DNA of 32,440 bases from Corallococcus praedator (GCF_003612125.1 NZ_RAWI01000060.1:1-32440); one strand, 5' to 3'; positions 21,396 to 31,033 are shown, counted from the first letter of the stretch. Notes: generated from the sequence alone by a model not told the origin. Translations and numbers: made by a program.

Positions 21396-23864
21396 TCAGT
21401 GCGACGGGGGCGGGGCTTCCGCGCCGCTCTTGCCCTTGAGGGCGGAGCGGAACAGCACGGCGGTGAGGGCGGCGAAGAACACCAGGCCCCAGACGTTGGA
21501 CCAGGTGGGGTGCGCCAGCTCGCTTTCGCCCACGGCGTTGAGGAAGGCGCCAATGGCGTTCTCGTGGCCGAAGAGGGCGGGCAGGTTGATGGCGCGCGTC
21601 CAGGTGCCGTCGCTGGCGATTTCCAGGAAGGCGATGAGCACGCCCGCGATGGAGCCGCCCGCGATGTAGCCGGAGGACATCAGCGTGCCGGGGGAGAACT
21701 CCGACTCCGCCGCGCTGCCGCCGCGCAGCTTGTCCACGAAGTGGCGCACCATGCCGCCCACGAAGATGGGCGCGCTGCTGCTGATGGGCAGGTACACGCC
21801 CACCGCGAAGGGCAGGGACGACACGCCGCACAGCTCCAGCATCAGCGCGATGAAGACGCCCAGCAGCACCAGGTCCCAAGGCAGCCGCTGCGTGAGGATG
21901 CCGTCGATGATGAGCGCGAACAGCTGCGCCTTGGGCGCCGAGTAGCGCGTGAGCGTCTGGCCCTCGTACTCGCTGATGCGCCCGCCGATGCCCGGGTCCA
22001 CCACGTACTGGATGCTGCCCGTGTCATCCACGAGGTAACGGCCGGCGGGCACCGGCGTGTCCGCGCCGCGCACGAAGCCTTCCTTGTAGATGCGGTCCGG
22101 TCCCGCGGTGACGAGCCCCGCGTCCGACAGCCTCAGCGACGGCCCGGTGGCCGACGACAGCGTCATCCCCGCCAGCTCCGTGGCCGGGATGGGGCGCCAG
22201 CTGCGCAGCTCCAGCGCGCCCTCCGCGGGCACCGCGTCCAGGCGCTCCGCCCACAGCGAGCGCTTGAGCAGCGCGGGCGTCATGCCGCGCTGGGTGAGCG
22301 CGTCCTGGGACACGGCCCAGCGGTACGTGTGCTGGGTGCGCGTCTCCGTGGACATCTCCGTCACCTGCACGCCGGGGTGCGACTCCGGGATGACCGCGGT
22401 GGCGCCCTGGTTGAGCAGGACCAGCACCAGGCCGATGAACATCGCGCTGGTGAGCACGCCGACGAAGAGGGCGATCTGCTGCTTCTTGGGTGTGCCGCCG
22501 ACGAGGAAGGCCGTCTTCAGGTCCTGCGCGGTGGTGCCGCCGTTGGACGCCGCGATGCCCACGATGGCCGCCGTGGTGAGGGCCATGAAGCGGTCCGGCG
22601 ACGACGTCCAGCCGAACAGCAGGTACACGAGGCAGGTGACGAGCAGCGTCGCGACCACCATGCCGGAGATGGGGTTGGAGGAGCTGCCAATCTCACCCGT
22701 GATGCGCGCGCTCACCGTCACGAAGAAGAAGCCGAAGATGACGATGAGGATGGCGGAGATGAAGTTCACGTGCAGCGGGGGCGCAAGCCAGATGGCCAGG
22801 ATGAGCAGCGCGCTGCCCACCAGCACCACGGTGATGGGCAGGTCCTGATCCGTGCGCAGCACCGTGGGCAGGGGCCCCTGGGTGCGCGAGGCGCGCAGGG
22901 TCTCCACGCTGCGCTTGAAGGCGCCCACGATGGTGGGCAGGGAGCGGATGAGGCTGATGAGGCCGCCCGTCGCCACCGCGCCCGCGCCGATGTAGAGCAC
23001 GTACGCGTTGCGGATCTGATCCGGCGACATGTCCCGGATGAGCATTCCGTTGTGCACGAGCAGCGGCGTGTCCATGCCGCTGCCGAAGAAGGACACCATC
23101 GGGATGAGGATGAGGTAGCTGAGCACGCCGCCCGCGAAGGTGATGGACGCGACGCGCGGCCCGATGATGTAGCCCACGCCCAGCAGCTCCGGGGACACCT
23201 CCGTGGAGAGCGTCGCCGCCTTGAGCCCCTTGATGGGCATGCCGATGGCCTCCTTGAAGAGCTTCATCCCGGAGTAGGCGAACTTGTAGACGCCACCGAT
23301 GATGAAACCCAGGATGACCGTGCGCGCGTTGGTGCCGCCCTGCTCGCCGACGATGAGCACGTCCGCGCTCGCGGTACCCTCCGGATACGTGAGCTTTCCG
23401 TGCTCCTGGACGATGAGGCCCTGGCGCAGGGGAATCATCATCAGGACGCCCAGCACGCCGCCCAGGGCCGCGGTGAGGAACGCGTGCGTGAGGCTGATGT
23501 CGTAGCCCAGGATGAGCAGGGCGGGCAGCGCCGCCGCCACGCCGAACGCGAGCGACTCACCCGCGGAGCCCGTCGTCTGGACGATGGTGTTCTCCAGGAT
23601 GCTGGAGCGCCCCAGGGCCCGGAAGATGGCGATGGAGAGCACCGCCACCGGGATGGACGCGGACACCGTGAGGCCCACCTTGATGGCCAGGTACACGGAC
23701 GACGCGGCGAACACGATGCCCAGCACCGACCCGAGCACCAGCCCGCGGATCGTCAGCTCGGCGGGCGACTGCTCTGGCGACACATAGGGCTTGTGCGTGG
23801 CGGGGCCGTGGGCCTCCGCGAGGGGAACGCGATCATCGACGACCGGCTTTGAAGCGTGGGACAA
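21396..23864 (-). CDS. OPT-family oligopeptide/metal-chelate transporter with large soluble insertion
   Basis: An 822-residue inner-membrane protein. The TTG at 23864 is chosen because AGGAG (on the minus strand, 23872-23876) lies 7 nt upstream; an ATG at 23993 would add 43 Arg/Pro-rich residues. The OPT fold is seen as about 15 membrane helices (about 38-480 and 647-805) with SAGESLAFG, KLTYPEGTASADVL and GIAASNGGTTAQDLK. Residues about 486-645 form a soluble, periplasmic-looking insertion (from VIPESHPGVQ to SEYEGQTLTRY) between membrane helices. This explains a length above that of typical bacterial OPT proteins (about 600-700). The family imports small peptides or metal-siderophore complexes by proton symport; the substrate here is unknown. 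Confidence 0.92.
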   Translation of the reverse strand: MSHASKPVVDDRVPLAEAHGPATHKPYVSPEQSPAELTIRGLVLGSVLGIVFAASSVYLAIKVGLTVSASIPVAVLSIAIFRALGRSSILENTIVQTTGSAGESLAFGVAAALPALLILGYDISLTHAFLTAALGGVLGVLMMIPLRQGLIVQEHGKLTYPEGTASADVLIVGEQGGTNARTVILGFIIGGVYKFAYSGMKLFKEAIGMPIKGLKAATLSTEVSPELLGVGYIIGPRVASITFAGGVLSYLILIPMVSFFGSGMDTPLLVHNGMLIRDMSPDQIRNAYVLYIGAGAVATGGLISLIRSLPTIVGAFKRSVETLRASRTQGPLPTVLRTDQDLPITVVLVGSALLILAIWLAPPLHVNFISAILIVIFGFFFVTVSARITGEIGSSSNPISGMVVATLLVTCLVYLLFGWTSSPDRFMALTTAAIVGIAASNGGTTAQDLKTAFLVGGTPKKQQIALFVGVLTSAMFIGLVLVLLNQGATAVIPESHPGVQVTEMSTETRTQHTYRWAVSQDALTQRGMTPALLKRSLWAERLDAVPAEGALELRSWRPIPATELAGMTLSSATGPSLRLSDAGLVTAGPDRIYKEGFVRGADTPVPAGRYLVDDTGSIQYVVDPGIGGRISEYEGQTLTRYSAPKAQLFALIIDGILTQRLPWDLVLLGVFIALMLELCGVSSLPFAVGVYLPISSSAPIFVGGMVRHFVDKLRGGSAAESEFSPGTLMSSGYIAGGSIAGVLIAFLEIASDGTWTRAINLPALFGHENAIGAFLNAVGESELAHPTWSNVWGLVFFAALTAVLFRSALKGKSGAEAPPPSH

Positions 23865-23952
23865 GCAGGCACTCCTGACAGGGAACCAGGGGGCCTTTCT
23901 AGCAGGCTCCCCGGCCGGGCGCGAAAACACCCGTGTCCCTGAAACACGCGCA

Positions 23953-23973
23953 CCCCACACGCCCGGAGTGGGG
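23953..23973 (-). terminator. Hairpin after the RpoH-like sigma factor or in the OPT leader
   Basis: CCCCAC (23953-23958) and GTGGGG (23968-23973) pair around 9 nt in the gap between the sigma-factor stop (24006) and the OPT start (23864). On the minus strand it follows the sigma-factor gene and precedes OPT. It is weak but placed as a terminator would be. Confidence 0.3.
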
Positions 23974-24005
23974 CGGCGGGGTGGCGTGGGCACTGCCGGG
24001 ATGCG

Positions 24006-24893
<888 letters not shown>

Positions 24894-24987
24894 GGATGGA
24901 TTCTCCGAATTGGGGCCTCCTCGCGTGGGGAGGCGTTTGAAAGGTGCTCTGGGTTCAAGCCCTACAACTTGACGTGCATTGCCTTGA

Positions 24988-25002
24988 GCAACCGGGATGC
25001 CA
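24988..25002 (-). promoter_or_regulatory. Sigma-54-like promoter of the RpoH-type gene
   Basis: On the minus strand TGGCATC, four bases (CCGG), then TTGC and T: GG and GC are exactly 10 nt apart. Five of seven bases match in the -24 box (TGGCACG) and all of TTGCT in the -12 box. The predicted start near 24976 gives a leader of about 83 nt. Orientation is right for the sigma-factor gene, suggesting an RpoN-to-RpoH cascade. Confidence 0.5.
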
Positions 25003-25311
25003 ACCGCGGTCGGATGTATTCGCGTGTGTCTCCAAGGGGTTAACGGACGCAGGGAGGGGCCGGGGTAGGTCGGTCTGTAACCGTTACCCGGCCACCGGAG
25101 GAAATCCGCGGGCCTGAGTGGGTAGAAAGTGCACGTCTCTTTCGCCCCCGGGCACGCGTCGCGATGGCGCTCACGGATGAGGTTCGCAGTAACGCTTAAT
25201 GGTCGCGCAAGGCGCGGGCGTTGGCATTTCGGCTTCGCCCGGACGTCCCTGAGGTGGGCGGGCGACTGGGAGCGGAAGGCCGCTTCCTTCCGGAGGGCAC
25301 TTCCTTTCCGC
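25003..25311. other. Non-coding gap between the transglutaminase and sigma-factor genes
   Basis: No gene is supported in this stretch. It contains the inverted repeat at 25077-25087. Near the 3' end of the transglutaminase gene it holds a nested hairpin: GAGCGGAA (25270-25277) pairs with TTCCGCTC (25306-25313), and inside it GGAAG (25274-25278) pairs alternatively with CTTCC (25283-25287). This could be the terminator of the moxR-like operon. The rest looks unstructured; long open frames here are just GC-rich noise. Confidence 0.4.
25077..25087. promoter_or_regulatory. Inverted repeat upstream of the RpoH-like gene
   Basis: GTAAC and GTTAC pair around a single C. A second half, TAACGG, occurs at about 25041-25046 and its complement CCGTTA at 25081-25086, so the sites can also pair with each other. 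It lies 75-90 bp upstream of the sigma-54-like promoter, where enhancer-binding proteins act. It is a candidate activator site only. Confidence 0.28.
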
Positions 25312-27375
25312 TCAGGAGGCGCGGGCGGTAGGGCCTGCCTGCCCGGTAGGTTCCGCGGTGCGGCGGGCGGCCTCGGCCTCCAGCGCGCGGCGGAGCGTCC
25401 CCAGCAGGTGCTCGGCCTCTCCCTCGCGCAGGGCACGGCCCCCGAAGCGCGCTTCCAGGTAACGGCGCGTCAGGGGCGTGAGCGCCAGGGCCAGGGGGTG
25501 GCCCTCGCGCGCCAGCCGCGGGGTGAGGTCCTCCAGCGACTCGCCTTCAAGGCGCTGCACCTGGGCGCGGGCCAGCTGCGCGTCCACCCGGTCCAGGAAG
25601 CGCGTGGCCTCCAGGCGCAGGGCGCGGCGCGGCCAGCGGGCGACGATGCGGCCCAGGCGCCAGACGAGGAAGGCCACCACGGCGGCCGTTACCCACGCGC
25701 GCGCCGGAGGCAGGCGGCTGGAGGTGGAGGTTGCCTCCGCGGGGCGTCGGGGCGGGCGCACCAGCTTGCTCGCCAGCTCGAACTGATCGCGGAACGAGTA
25801 GTCGACGACCGACTGTCGCCAGCGCCCCTCCACGGCTTCGTAGAGGGCGAGCAGCTTCTCCAGCAGGACGGAGCCCTGGCTGGTGCGGTGCGAGGGCGGG
25901 GTGGCGTCCACCGTGACGAAGCCGCGCCCCGGCACGAACACGTGCGTCCACGCGTGGGCGTCACCGGCGCGCACCAGGTAGCCGCCGTCCATGCGCGCCC
26001 CGCCGAAGAAGCCGGTGGCCAGCCGCGCGGAGATGCCCTGCGTGCGCAGCAGCACCGTGAGCGCGGTGGCGAAGTGTTCGCAGTGCCCCGCCTTGCGCAC
26101 GAAGAGGAAGTCCGCGAGCGGATCCTCCTGGGGGCCTCCCTGCTCCAGCGTGTACGCGTAATCGCGTTGCAGGTGGCTGACGAGCTTGCGCGCCGCGGCC
26201 AGCGGTTCCTTCTCTCCGTTGAGCACCTGGGCCGCCATTTGGGCCACGCGCGGATCCAGGTGTTCGGGCAGGGCCAGGAGCTGATCCCGCTCCTCGGAGC
26301 GCAGGCCGGAGGCGGTGACCGCCTTCGCGTCCGGGGGCAGGCTGTAGGCCTCGTACGTGTACGCGGGCGCGGTGATGGTGAAGCGCACCTCGCCGCCGCC
26401 GTGCAGTTGGACGGTGCTGGCGCGCGTTCCGGTGGGCGTGAGGGCCACGGCGTTTCCCAGCCGCGACGGCGACTCCAGCGCGACCAGCGTGCGGCCTCCG
26501 TAGGCGGGCAGCAGCTCCACCCGCTGGTGGAGCAGGGTGTCGCTGGCGGGGCGCAGGGTGATCTGCCGCTCGGTGCGCAGGGCCCCGACGACGTTCGTCC
26601 ACTCCTGGCCGTCGAAGGTGTCGTAGGTGCGGCCCACCCAATAGGCGTCCAGCTCTTCGCGGCCCGGGTCGGGGGTGAGCGTGGCGCGCAGCACCACGCG
26701 CGGGTTGCTCTTGATGGTGCCCGCGCCGCCCAGCCGCACGGTGTCGGAGAAGCCCGCGCTGCTGACCGCGCCGAACCCCGGCGCCGAACGCGGGCCCACC
26801 ATGGCCCAGTTGAGGCGGGGGAAGAGGATGAAGAAGGCCATCGCGCCGGCCACCGCGAACGTCAGGCCCCCGGACAGGGGCAGCAGCACCGAGCGCACCG
26901 GCACGGGCTCGCCGTCCGGCACCGCCGCCTCCACCACGCCCAGCGCCAGCGACAGGCTGGCCAGCACCCCGAAGGCGATGAGGCACAGCGCGTACGTCAT
27001 GTCGCCGGACAGCGCCGCGCCGCCGGCCACCATCAAGAGGCCCGTCAGGTGCGTCTGGCCGTCCGCGGGGGCGTCCGGCGTGGACAGCATCCGCTGCGCG
27101 GAGATGAGGCCCGCGAAGGCACACGCGGCCACCACCGCGTTCATCGCGCCGGACGTCAGCCGCAGGCCCAGCAGGACGGCCGCGATCACCAGCAGCAGCG
27201 CGGACAGGCGTGAGTGCCGTGCCACGAGCCGCACGTCGCACAGCGCCAGCACCAGCGACAGCAGGAACACCCCCAGGACCCACAGGGGGAGCTGTCCGGA
27301 GACGGCCATGGCGCCAAACGCGGCGCCCGCCCCCAGGTCTCGCAGCACCAGTCGCAGCCGCAGGGGACGCTTCAC
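25312..27375 (-). CDS. TgpA-like membrane transglutaminase (DUF3488, transglutaminase core, DUF4129-like)
   Basis: A 687-residue protein. The GTG at 27375 overlaps the stop of the DUF58 gene (GTGA) and follows AGGAGG. The N-terminal half has about 6-7 membrane helices (14-190). A periplasmic region with the transglutaminase-like core follows; the catalytic triad is Cys432 ([20 protein letters not shown]), His474 ([10 protein letters not shown]) and Asp490 ([10 protein letters not shown]). A last membrane helix (about 560-575) precedes a cytosolic DUF4129-like tail. This is the layout of Pseudomonas TgpA, an essential envelope transglutaminase. It is the third gene of the MoxR-DUF58-Tgp operon. 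Its real substrate is unknown. Confidence 0.93.
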   Translation of the reverse strand: MKRPLRLRLVLRDLGAGAAFGAMAVSGQLPLWVLGVFLLSLVLALCDVRLVARHSRLSALLLVIAAVLLGLRLTSGAMNAVVAACAFAGLISAQRMLSTPDAPADGQTHLTGLLMVAGGAALSGDMTYALCLIAFGVLASLSLALGVVEAAVPDGEPVPVRSVLLPLSGGLTFAVAGAMAFFILFPRLNWAMVGPRSAPGFGAVSSAGFSDTVRLGGAGTIKSNPRVVLRATLTPDPGREELDAYWVGRTYDTFDGQEWTNVVGALRTERQITLRPASDTLLHQRVELLPAYGGRTLVALESPSRLGNAVALTPTGTRASTVQLHGGGEVRFTITAPAYTYEAYSLPPDAKAVTASGLRSEERDQLLALPEHLDPRVAQMAAQVLNGEKEPLAAARKLVSHLQRDYAYTLEQGGPQEDPLADFLFVRKAGHCEHFATALTVLLRTQGISARLATGFFGGARMDGGYLVRAGDAHAWTHVFVPGRGFVTVDATPPSHRTSQGSVLLEKLLALYEAVEGRWRQSVVDYSFRDQFELASKLVRPPRRPAEATSTSSRLPPARAWVTAAVVAFLVWRLGRIVARWPRRALRLEATRFLDRVDAQLARAQVQRLEGESLEDLTPRLAREGHPLALALTPLTRRYLEARFGGRALREGEAEHLLGTLRRALEAEAARRTAEPTGQAGPTARAS

Positions 27376-28349
27376 GCGGCCTCCTGCTTCGTGATGGCGT
27401 CCACGTCCTCGAAGCCCACCCACGCGAGCGCCTGGAGGATCCTCCGCTCCTGCCCCGCCCCCGCCGCCGGACGCAGCATGTGGTCCGGAAGCTGGAGACC
27501 GACTTCGTGCCCCGCTCCGAGGAGCTGGTGCGCCTGGGCGGCGACCTCCTCGCACTGGCGCTCCAGCGCGTCGCCCGTGAGCCCGGGGGCCAGCGCGAGC
27601 TTCCAGATGCGGCGCTCCTCGCGCTCGCGCTCCACCTTGAGCAGGCGCCCCGCCGCGGCGCTCTTCTTCCAGTGGATGCGGCGCGCATCCTCGCCCGGGG
27701 CCAGCTCCTTCAGGCCCGCCACGTCACCGGTGCCGTCCTGATGGCGCGGACTGCCCGACTCACCCCGGGGGCCCGTCTCGGCCTGTCCCGGCTCCCGGCA
27801 GGCGTAGCCCCGGCGCGGGTACACGAGCAGCGTGCCCTCCAGCGAGAACACCCGCGTCTTGGCGAACAGGCCCAGCGGCCACGTCGTGGTGACGCGCACG
27901 CCGGACAGCCGCACCGGGCCCCGGTGCGGCGCGGCCAGGTCCGCCCGGACAACCAGCTCCTTGCCCGCCGGCAGGTAGCCCAGCCGGCCGGTGCCGACGA
28001 GCGGCGACAGGTCCTCCGACAGCGTCAGCGCGAAGCCGTGCCCCGCCTTGCGCGACACCGCCCAGCGGTAGGCGAAGGGCTCGCGCGCGAAGGCCGCGTC
28101 GGCGCCCACACGGCGCACCGTCAGGTCGCGCAGGCAGCGCTCCGACAGCACGCCGGACACCACCACCATGCTGAGCAGCAGGCCCAACAGCAGGTACAGC
28201 AGGTTGTTGCCGGTGTTGAGCGCGCCCAGCCCCACGCCGAGCGTCACCACCAGATAGGTGCGGCCCGTCTTCGTCACCGACAGCGTGCGCGGCGGCCGCA
28301 AGAGGGCGCGAAGCCGCGCCCGGAAGGGAGGGCGGGCGGCGGCCTTCAC
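27372..28349 (-). CDS. DUF58 membrane protein
   Basis: A 325-residue protein whose GTG start (28349) overlaps the stop of the moxR-like gene (GTGA), so no gap exists. Two membrane helices (about 31-48 and 51-68) are followed by a cytosolic region. The DUF58 signature DARRIHWKKSA is at residues 221-231. DUF58 proteins are nearly always encoded with MoxR AAA+ ATPases and are thought to be the partners or substrates that MoxR remodels, often in envelope or stress functions. The stop overlaps the transglutaminase start. Confidence 0.92.
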   Translation of the reverse strand: MKAAARPPFRARLRALLRPPRTLSVTKTGRTYLVVTLGVGLGALNTGNNLLYLLLGLLLSMVVVSGVLSERCLRDLTVRRVGADAAFAREPFAYRWAVSRKAGHGFALTLSEDLSPLVGTGRLGYLPAGKELVVRADLAAPHRGPVRLSGVRVTTTWPLGLFAKTRVFSLEGTLLVYPRRGYACREPGQAETGPRGESGSPRHQDGTGDVAGLKELAPGEDARRIHWKKSAAAGRLLKVEREREERRIWKLALAPGLTGDALERQCEEVAAQAHQLLGAGHEVGLQLPDHMLRPAAGAGQERRILQALAWVGFEDVDAITKQEAA

Positions 28350-29326
28350 CGGGGGGCCGCCACCTTGCGGGACAGCTCCTCCACCAGGTGCGCCGCCTCG
28401 TCGCGCGCGGACACGCCCTGCACCGCGCTTCGCAGCAGCACCCGGTGCGCCCAGCAGGGCACGAGCATCGTGCGCACGTCGCCGGGGGTGACGAAGTCGC
28501 GCCCCTCCCACAGGGCCTGGGCCCTCGCGGCGGACCCCAGCGCCAGCACCGCTCGCGTGGAGGCGCCGCGCTCCAGGTCGCCATGCTCGCGCGTGGCCCG
28601 GGCCAGCCGCACCACGTACTCCGCCACCGACGCGTCCAGCTTCACCTCCGCGGCGAAGTCGCGCAGCGACGCCAGCTCCTCCGGCCCCGTCACCGCCTCC
28701 ACCGACGCCAGGGGCGACGCCGCGCCGCGCGTGGTGAGCAGGCGCGCCTCCACGTCCGGCGCCGGGTGGCCCAGCGACAGGCGCACGAGGAAGCGATCCA
28801 ACTGGGAGTCCGGCAGGGGATAGGTGCCGGAGAAGTCCACCGGGTTCTGGGTGGCCACCACGGTGAAGGGCGAGGGCAGCGGGTGCGTCTCACCGTCCAG
28901 CGACACCTGCCCCTGGGCCATGCCCTCCAGCAGCGCGGACTGGGTGCGCGGCGGGGCGCGGTTGAGCTCGTCCGCCAGCACCAGCTGCCGGAACAGCGGT
29001 CCGGGGCGGAAGGAGAAGGTGGCCGTCTGCGAGTGGAACACCTGTGCGCCCAGGATGTCGGCCGGCAACAGGTCCGCGGTGAACTGGATGCGGGAGAAGG
29101 ACAGGGCGCACGCGCGGGCCAGGGCCTCGGCCAGCGTCGTCTTGCCCACACCCGGCATGTCCTCCAGCAGCAGGTGCCCGCCCGCCACCACACAGGTGAC
29201 GACGCGCTGCACCTCCACGGGTTTGCCCTGCACGGCGCGGCCAAGCTGGGCGGCGAGCCGCTCCATGACCGCGCGCGCGGAAGCAGGGGTGGGAACTGGA
29301 CCGAGGACGCGGGCGGGCTGGGTCAT
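28346..29326 (-). CDS. MoxR-family AAA+ ATPase
   Basis: A 326-residue AAA+ ATPase. Walker A is GVGKTT (59-64) in LLEDMPGVGKTTLAEALA; Walker B is LVLADE (115-120) followed by LNRAPPRTQSALLEGM, the MoxR signature. Sensor 1 is VATQNP in FTVVATQNPVDFSGTYPLPDSQLDRF. The lid region ends the protein. It probably works as a hexameric chaperone on the DUF58 partner. First gene of the operon. It has no Shine-Dalgarno; TAGAGT ends 9 nt before the ATG. Confidence 0.95.
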   Translation of the reverse strand: MTQPARVLGPVPTPASARAVMERLAAQLGRAVQGKPVEVQRVVTCVVAGGHLLLEDMPGVGKTTLAEALARACALSFSRIQFTADLLPADILGAQVFHSQTATFSFRPGPLFRQLVLADELNRAPPRTQSALLEGMAQGQVSLDGETHPLPSPFTVVATQNPVDFSGTYPLPDSQLDRFLVRLSLGHPAPDVEARLLTTRGAASPLASVEAVTGPEELASLRDFAAEVKLDASVAEYVVRLARATREHGDLERGASTRAVLALGSAARAQALWEGRDFVTPGDVRTMLVPCWAHRVLLRSAVQGVSARDEAAHLVEELSRKVAAPR

Positions 29327-29335
29327 CCTGGGCGG

Positions 29336-29341
29336 ACTCTA
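29336..29341 (-). promoter_or_regulatory. Probable -10 element of the moxR-like operon
   Basis: On the minus strand GGGTTAGAGT ends 9 nt before the ATG at 29326. TAGAGT fits a -10 hexamer and would give a leader of about 2-3 nt. It is the third GGTTAGA(C/G)T word in the window at this distance from a start codon. Confidence 0.4.
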
Positions 29342-29457
29342 ACCCAGGCGACCGCGAGCCGGCACACCCTCCAGGGCGGCACCTTCGCATTCGGAGCCCG
29401 CCTGCTTGCGCGGGGGCTTCCAGGGATGCTCGGGGACCGCCCGGGGCACTGCCGCTG

Positions 29458-29781
29458 CTAGACGGAGAGGACGTCCTCGGGCGTGTACCAGGCCCGGTTC
29501 GTCGCCGGCGAGGACAGCACGCCGAAGTAGCGGAACATCCGCTCGTGGTGCGTGGCCAGGCCGCGCATCTCCACCGCGCCTTCCTTCAGGCCGTGCGTGA
29601 GCACCCCCACCGCGCTGTCCTTGAACTCGCGCAGGTGCGCGAAGTCCAGGACGACTTCGCTCTTGGCCAGGGACTGGAGCGACAGGCTCAGCTCCTGCGC
29701 CGTACGGCCGTCCAACGTTCCTTCCAGGCGCAGGGTGACCCGTCCCGCCGCCTCTTCCCGAAGAATCTGAAGCCCCGTCAT
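29458..29781 (-). CDS. STAS-domain (anti-anti-sigma-like) protein
   Basis: A 107-residue stand-alone STAS domain from the ATG at 29781, preceded by GGGAGC. The core is GRVTLRLEGTLDGRTAQELSL, VVLDFAHLREFKDSAVGVLTHGL, and MRGLATHHERMFRYFGV. Ser56 in KDSAVG is at the site phosphorylated in SpoIIAA/RsbV proteins. Such proteins act in partner-switching with a kinase/anti-sigma factor, but none is encoded nearby. It could also be a subunit of another signalling complex. A C-terminal extension (SPATNRAWYTPEDVLSV) follows. It is downstream of the transglycosylase gene but separated by 223 bp and a strong hairpin. Confidence 0.87.
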   Translation of the reverse strand: MTGLQILREEAAGRVTLRLEGTLDGRTAQELSLSLQSLAKSEVVLDFAHLREFKDSAVGVLTHGLKEGAVEMRGLATHHERMFRYFGVLSSPATNRAWYTPEDVLSV

Positions 29782-29849
29782 GTTCCGTGCTCCCGCTGAG
29801 GTGTGCACCTGTGTGCCGCCTGCGAAGGTGATGGCGGCTGAAACACATC

Positions 29850-29871
29850 CCGGACCCCGTGTGGGGTCCGG
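29850..29871 (-). terminator. Perfect 9-bp hairpin downstream of the transglycosylase gene
   Basis: CCGGACCCC (29850-29858) and GGGGTCCGG (29863-29871) pair perfectly around GTGT. It lies 134 nt after the minus-strand stop at 30005 and 69 nt before the STAS start. It may terminate the transglycosylase transcript or form a leader structure for the STAS message. On the plus strand it is followed by CTTTCCC. Confidence 0.5.
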
Positions 29872-30004
29872 CTTTCCCAAGGTGACCCGTGGGGGTGCAC
29901 AGCCGGAGACGAACACTGCACCCTTGCGGCGTTTTCGGTCAGTGGCAGGCATGCAACTTCCGCCCGAGTGTTGGCGATCAGGCGGAAGCCGTGTCACGCA
30001 GCGG

Positions 30005-30742
30005 TCAACCCTTGCGACCTTCCGTCGGCTGGGCAGCACGCAAGCTCACCGCGCGCTCCTGCTGGGCCTTCAGCTTCTGGAACTCCTTCACGACCTTGGC
30101 GGGATAGCCGGCCATGAACTTCACCCGGTTCTCCTTCTTCGCCAGGATCTTCCGGGCGGTGGTGGGGCCCGCGTTGTAGGCCACGAGCGCGCTCTCCACG
30201 GAGCCGAACCGGCCGATCAGCTCCGCGAGGTAGGCGGTGCCCAGGTTCACGTTGGTCTCGAAGTCGAACAGGTTGGTGTGCCGGCCCAGCTGGTAGCCCG
30301 CCTTGCCCGCCAGGTACTTGCCCGTGTCCGGCATCACCTGCATGAGGCCCATGGCGCCCACCCCGGACACCGCGTAGTTGTTGAAGGAGGACTCGCAGCG
30401 GATCAGCGCCACCACCAGCATCGGATCCAGGTTGTTGCGCTCCGCCTCGCGAACGATGGAGACGGCCAGCCGGCGCTGCTGCCGCTCGGGAAGGCCGGAG
30501 GCGCGCACGGCCTCGACGACGCCCATCTGTTCCGCGCGGTGGAAGTCCGCCTCGTCCTCGTACATCTGGAGCTTGGCCAGCGCCGCCTTGAGCTGCGCGT
30601 CCTTCTCCGCCAGTTCCGCCCTCAGGGCCGCCATGTCCGGCGCTTCACCCTGCGCACCCACCGGCACCTGCACCGGGAAAGCCCCTGCGCCCGTCCCCAC
30701 CAGCACCACCACCGCCGCCATCGCCACCGTCCAACCCCGCAT
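30005..30742 (-). CDS. Periplasmic lytic transglycosylase (SLT domain)
   Basis: A 245-residue protein from the ATG at 30742, chosen because GGGAGG lies just upstream and the frame then starts with a signal peptide (MRGWTVAMAAVVVLVGTGAGA). Residues about 38-68 are a short coiled coil (ALRAELAEKDAQLKAALAKLQ). The SLT domain (about 90-215) has catalytic Glu117 in RCESSF, then GVGAMGLMQVMPDTG, NVNLGTAYLAELIGRFG and ALVAYNAGP, as in MltC/Slt-type enzymes. It should cut glycan strands in the cell wall. A sigma-54 promoter lies upstream, so expression may be conditional, for example during development. Confidence 0.93.
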   Translation of the reverse strand: MRGWTVAMAAVVVLVGTGAGAFPVQVPVGAQGEAPDMAALRAELAEKDAQLKAALAKLQMYEDEADFHRAEQMGVVEAVRASGLPERQQRRLAVSIVREAERNNLDPMLVVALIRCESSFNNYAVSGVGAMGLMQVMPDTGKYLAGKAGYQLGRHTNLFDFETNVNLGTAYLAELIGRFGSVESALVAYNAGPTTARKILAKKENRVKFMAGYPAKVVKEFQKLKAQQERAVSLRAAQPTEGRKG

Positions 30743-30803
30743 CTCGCCCTCCCCTGGCGCCCGACTGCTCGCGCCCGCTGACTCGCCCACACCCTGCGAC
30801 TAA

Positions 30804-30818
30804 GCAGGCAACGTGCCA
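30804..30818 (-). promoter_or_regulatory. Sigma-54 promoter of the SLT transglycosylase
   Basis: On the minus strand TGGCACG, four bases (TTGC), then CTGC and T. The -24 box is a perfect TGGCACG; the -12 box is CTGC, one mismatch to TTGC. GG and GC are 10 nt apart. The predicted start near 30792 leaves a 50-nt leader. This is the best sigma-54 match in the window. Confidence 0.6.
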
Positions 30819-30960
30819 GCGTACGATGCGTGTGTATGCCTCCTTGGAGGATCCTTATAGAGCGCGTCCGGAACGGCCCCGCGGGCCCATGGCCGGTCTG
30901 AAAAAATGCCCGGGGAGGGAAGTTTGTTTCCCAACCTGAGGCTGCAGAAACCTCCCCCTG

Positions 30961-30989
30961 TTGCCGCGAGGGGGCCGCGTTCCTAGCTT
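30961..30989 (+). promoter_or_regulatory. Possible sigma-70-type promoter of the lmo0937-like operon
   Basis: TTGCCG (30961-30966), a 17-bp spacer and TAGCTT (30984-30989) are spaced as a vegetative promoter but match it moderately. The start would be near 30996, giving a 38-nt leader with GGGAGG. A C5/G5 hairpin (30954-30974) overlaps the -35. Confidence 0.3.
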
Positions 30990-31033
30990 GCGCCTCGTTC
31001 TATTCGTGGGCCCTGTGTGGCGGGAGGCGTGGC

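Noticed and set aside
21399-23852. An 817-codon plus-strand frame opposite the OPT transporter
   Set aside because: Its product is His/Arg/Asp/Gln-rich without any domain, while the minus strand has an unmistakable membrane transporter.
25129-28823. Long plus-strand frames opposite the transglutaminase and DUF58 genes
   Set aside because: They are GC-bias shadows; the minus strand has catalytic triads and family signatures.
29397-29414. CCCGC/GCGGG hairpin as a terminator of the STAS gene
   Set aside because: A five-base GC stem with an 8-nt loop is expected by chance at this base composition, and there is no T tract.
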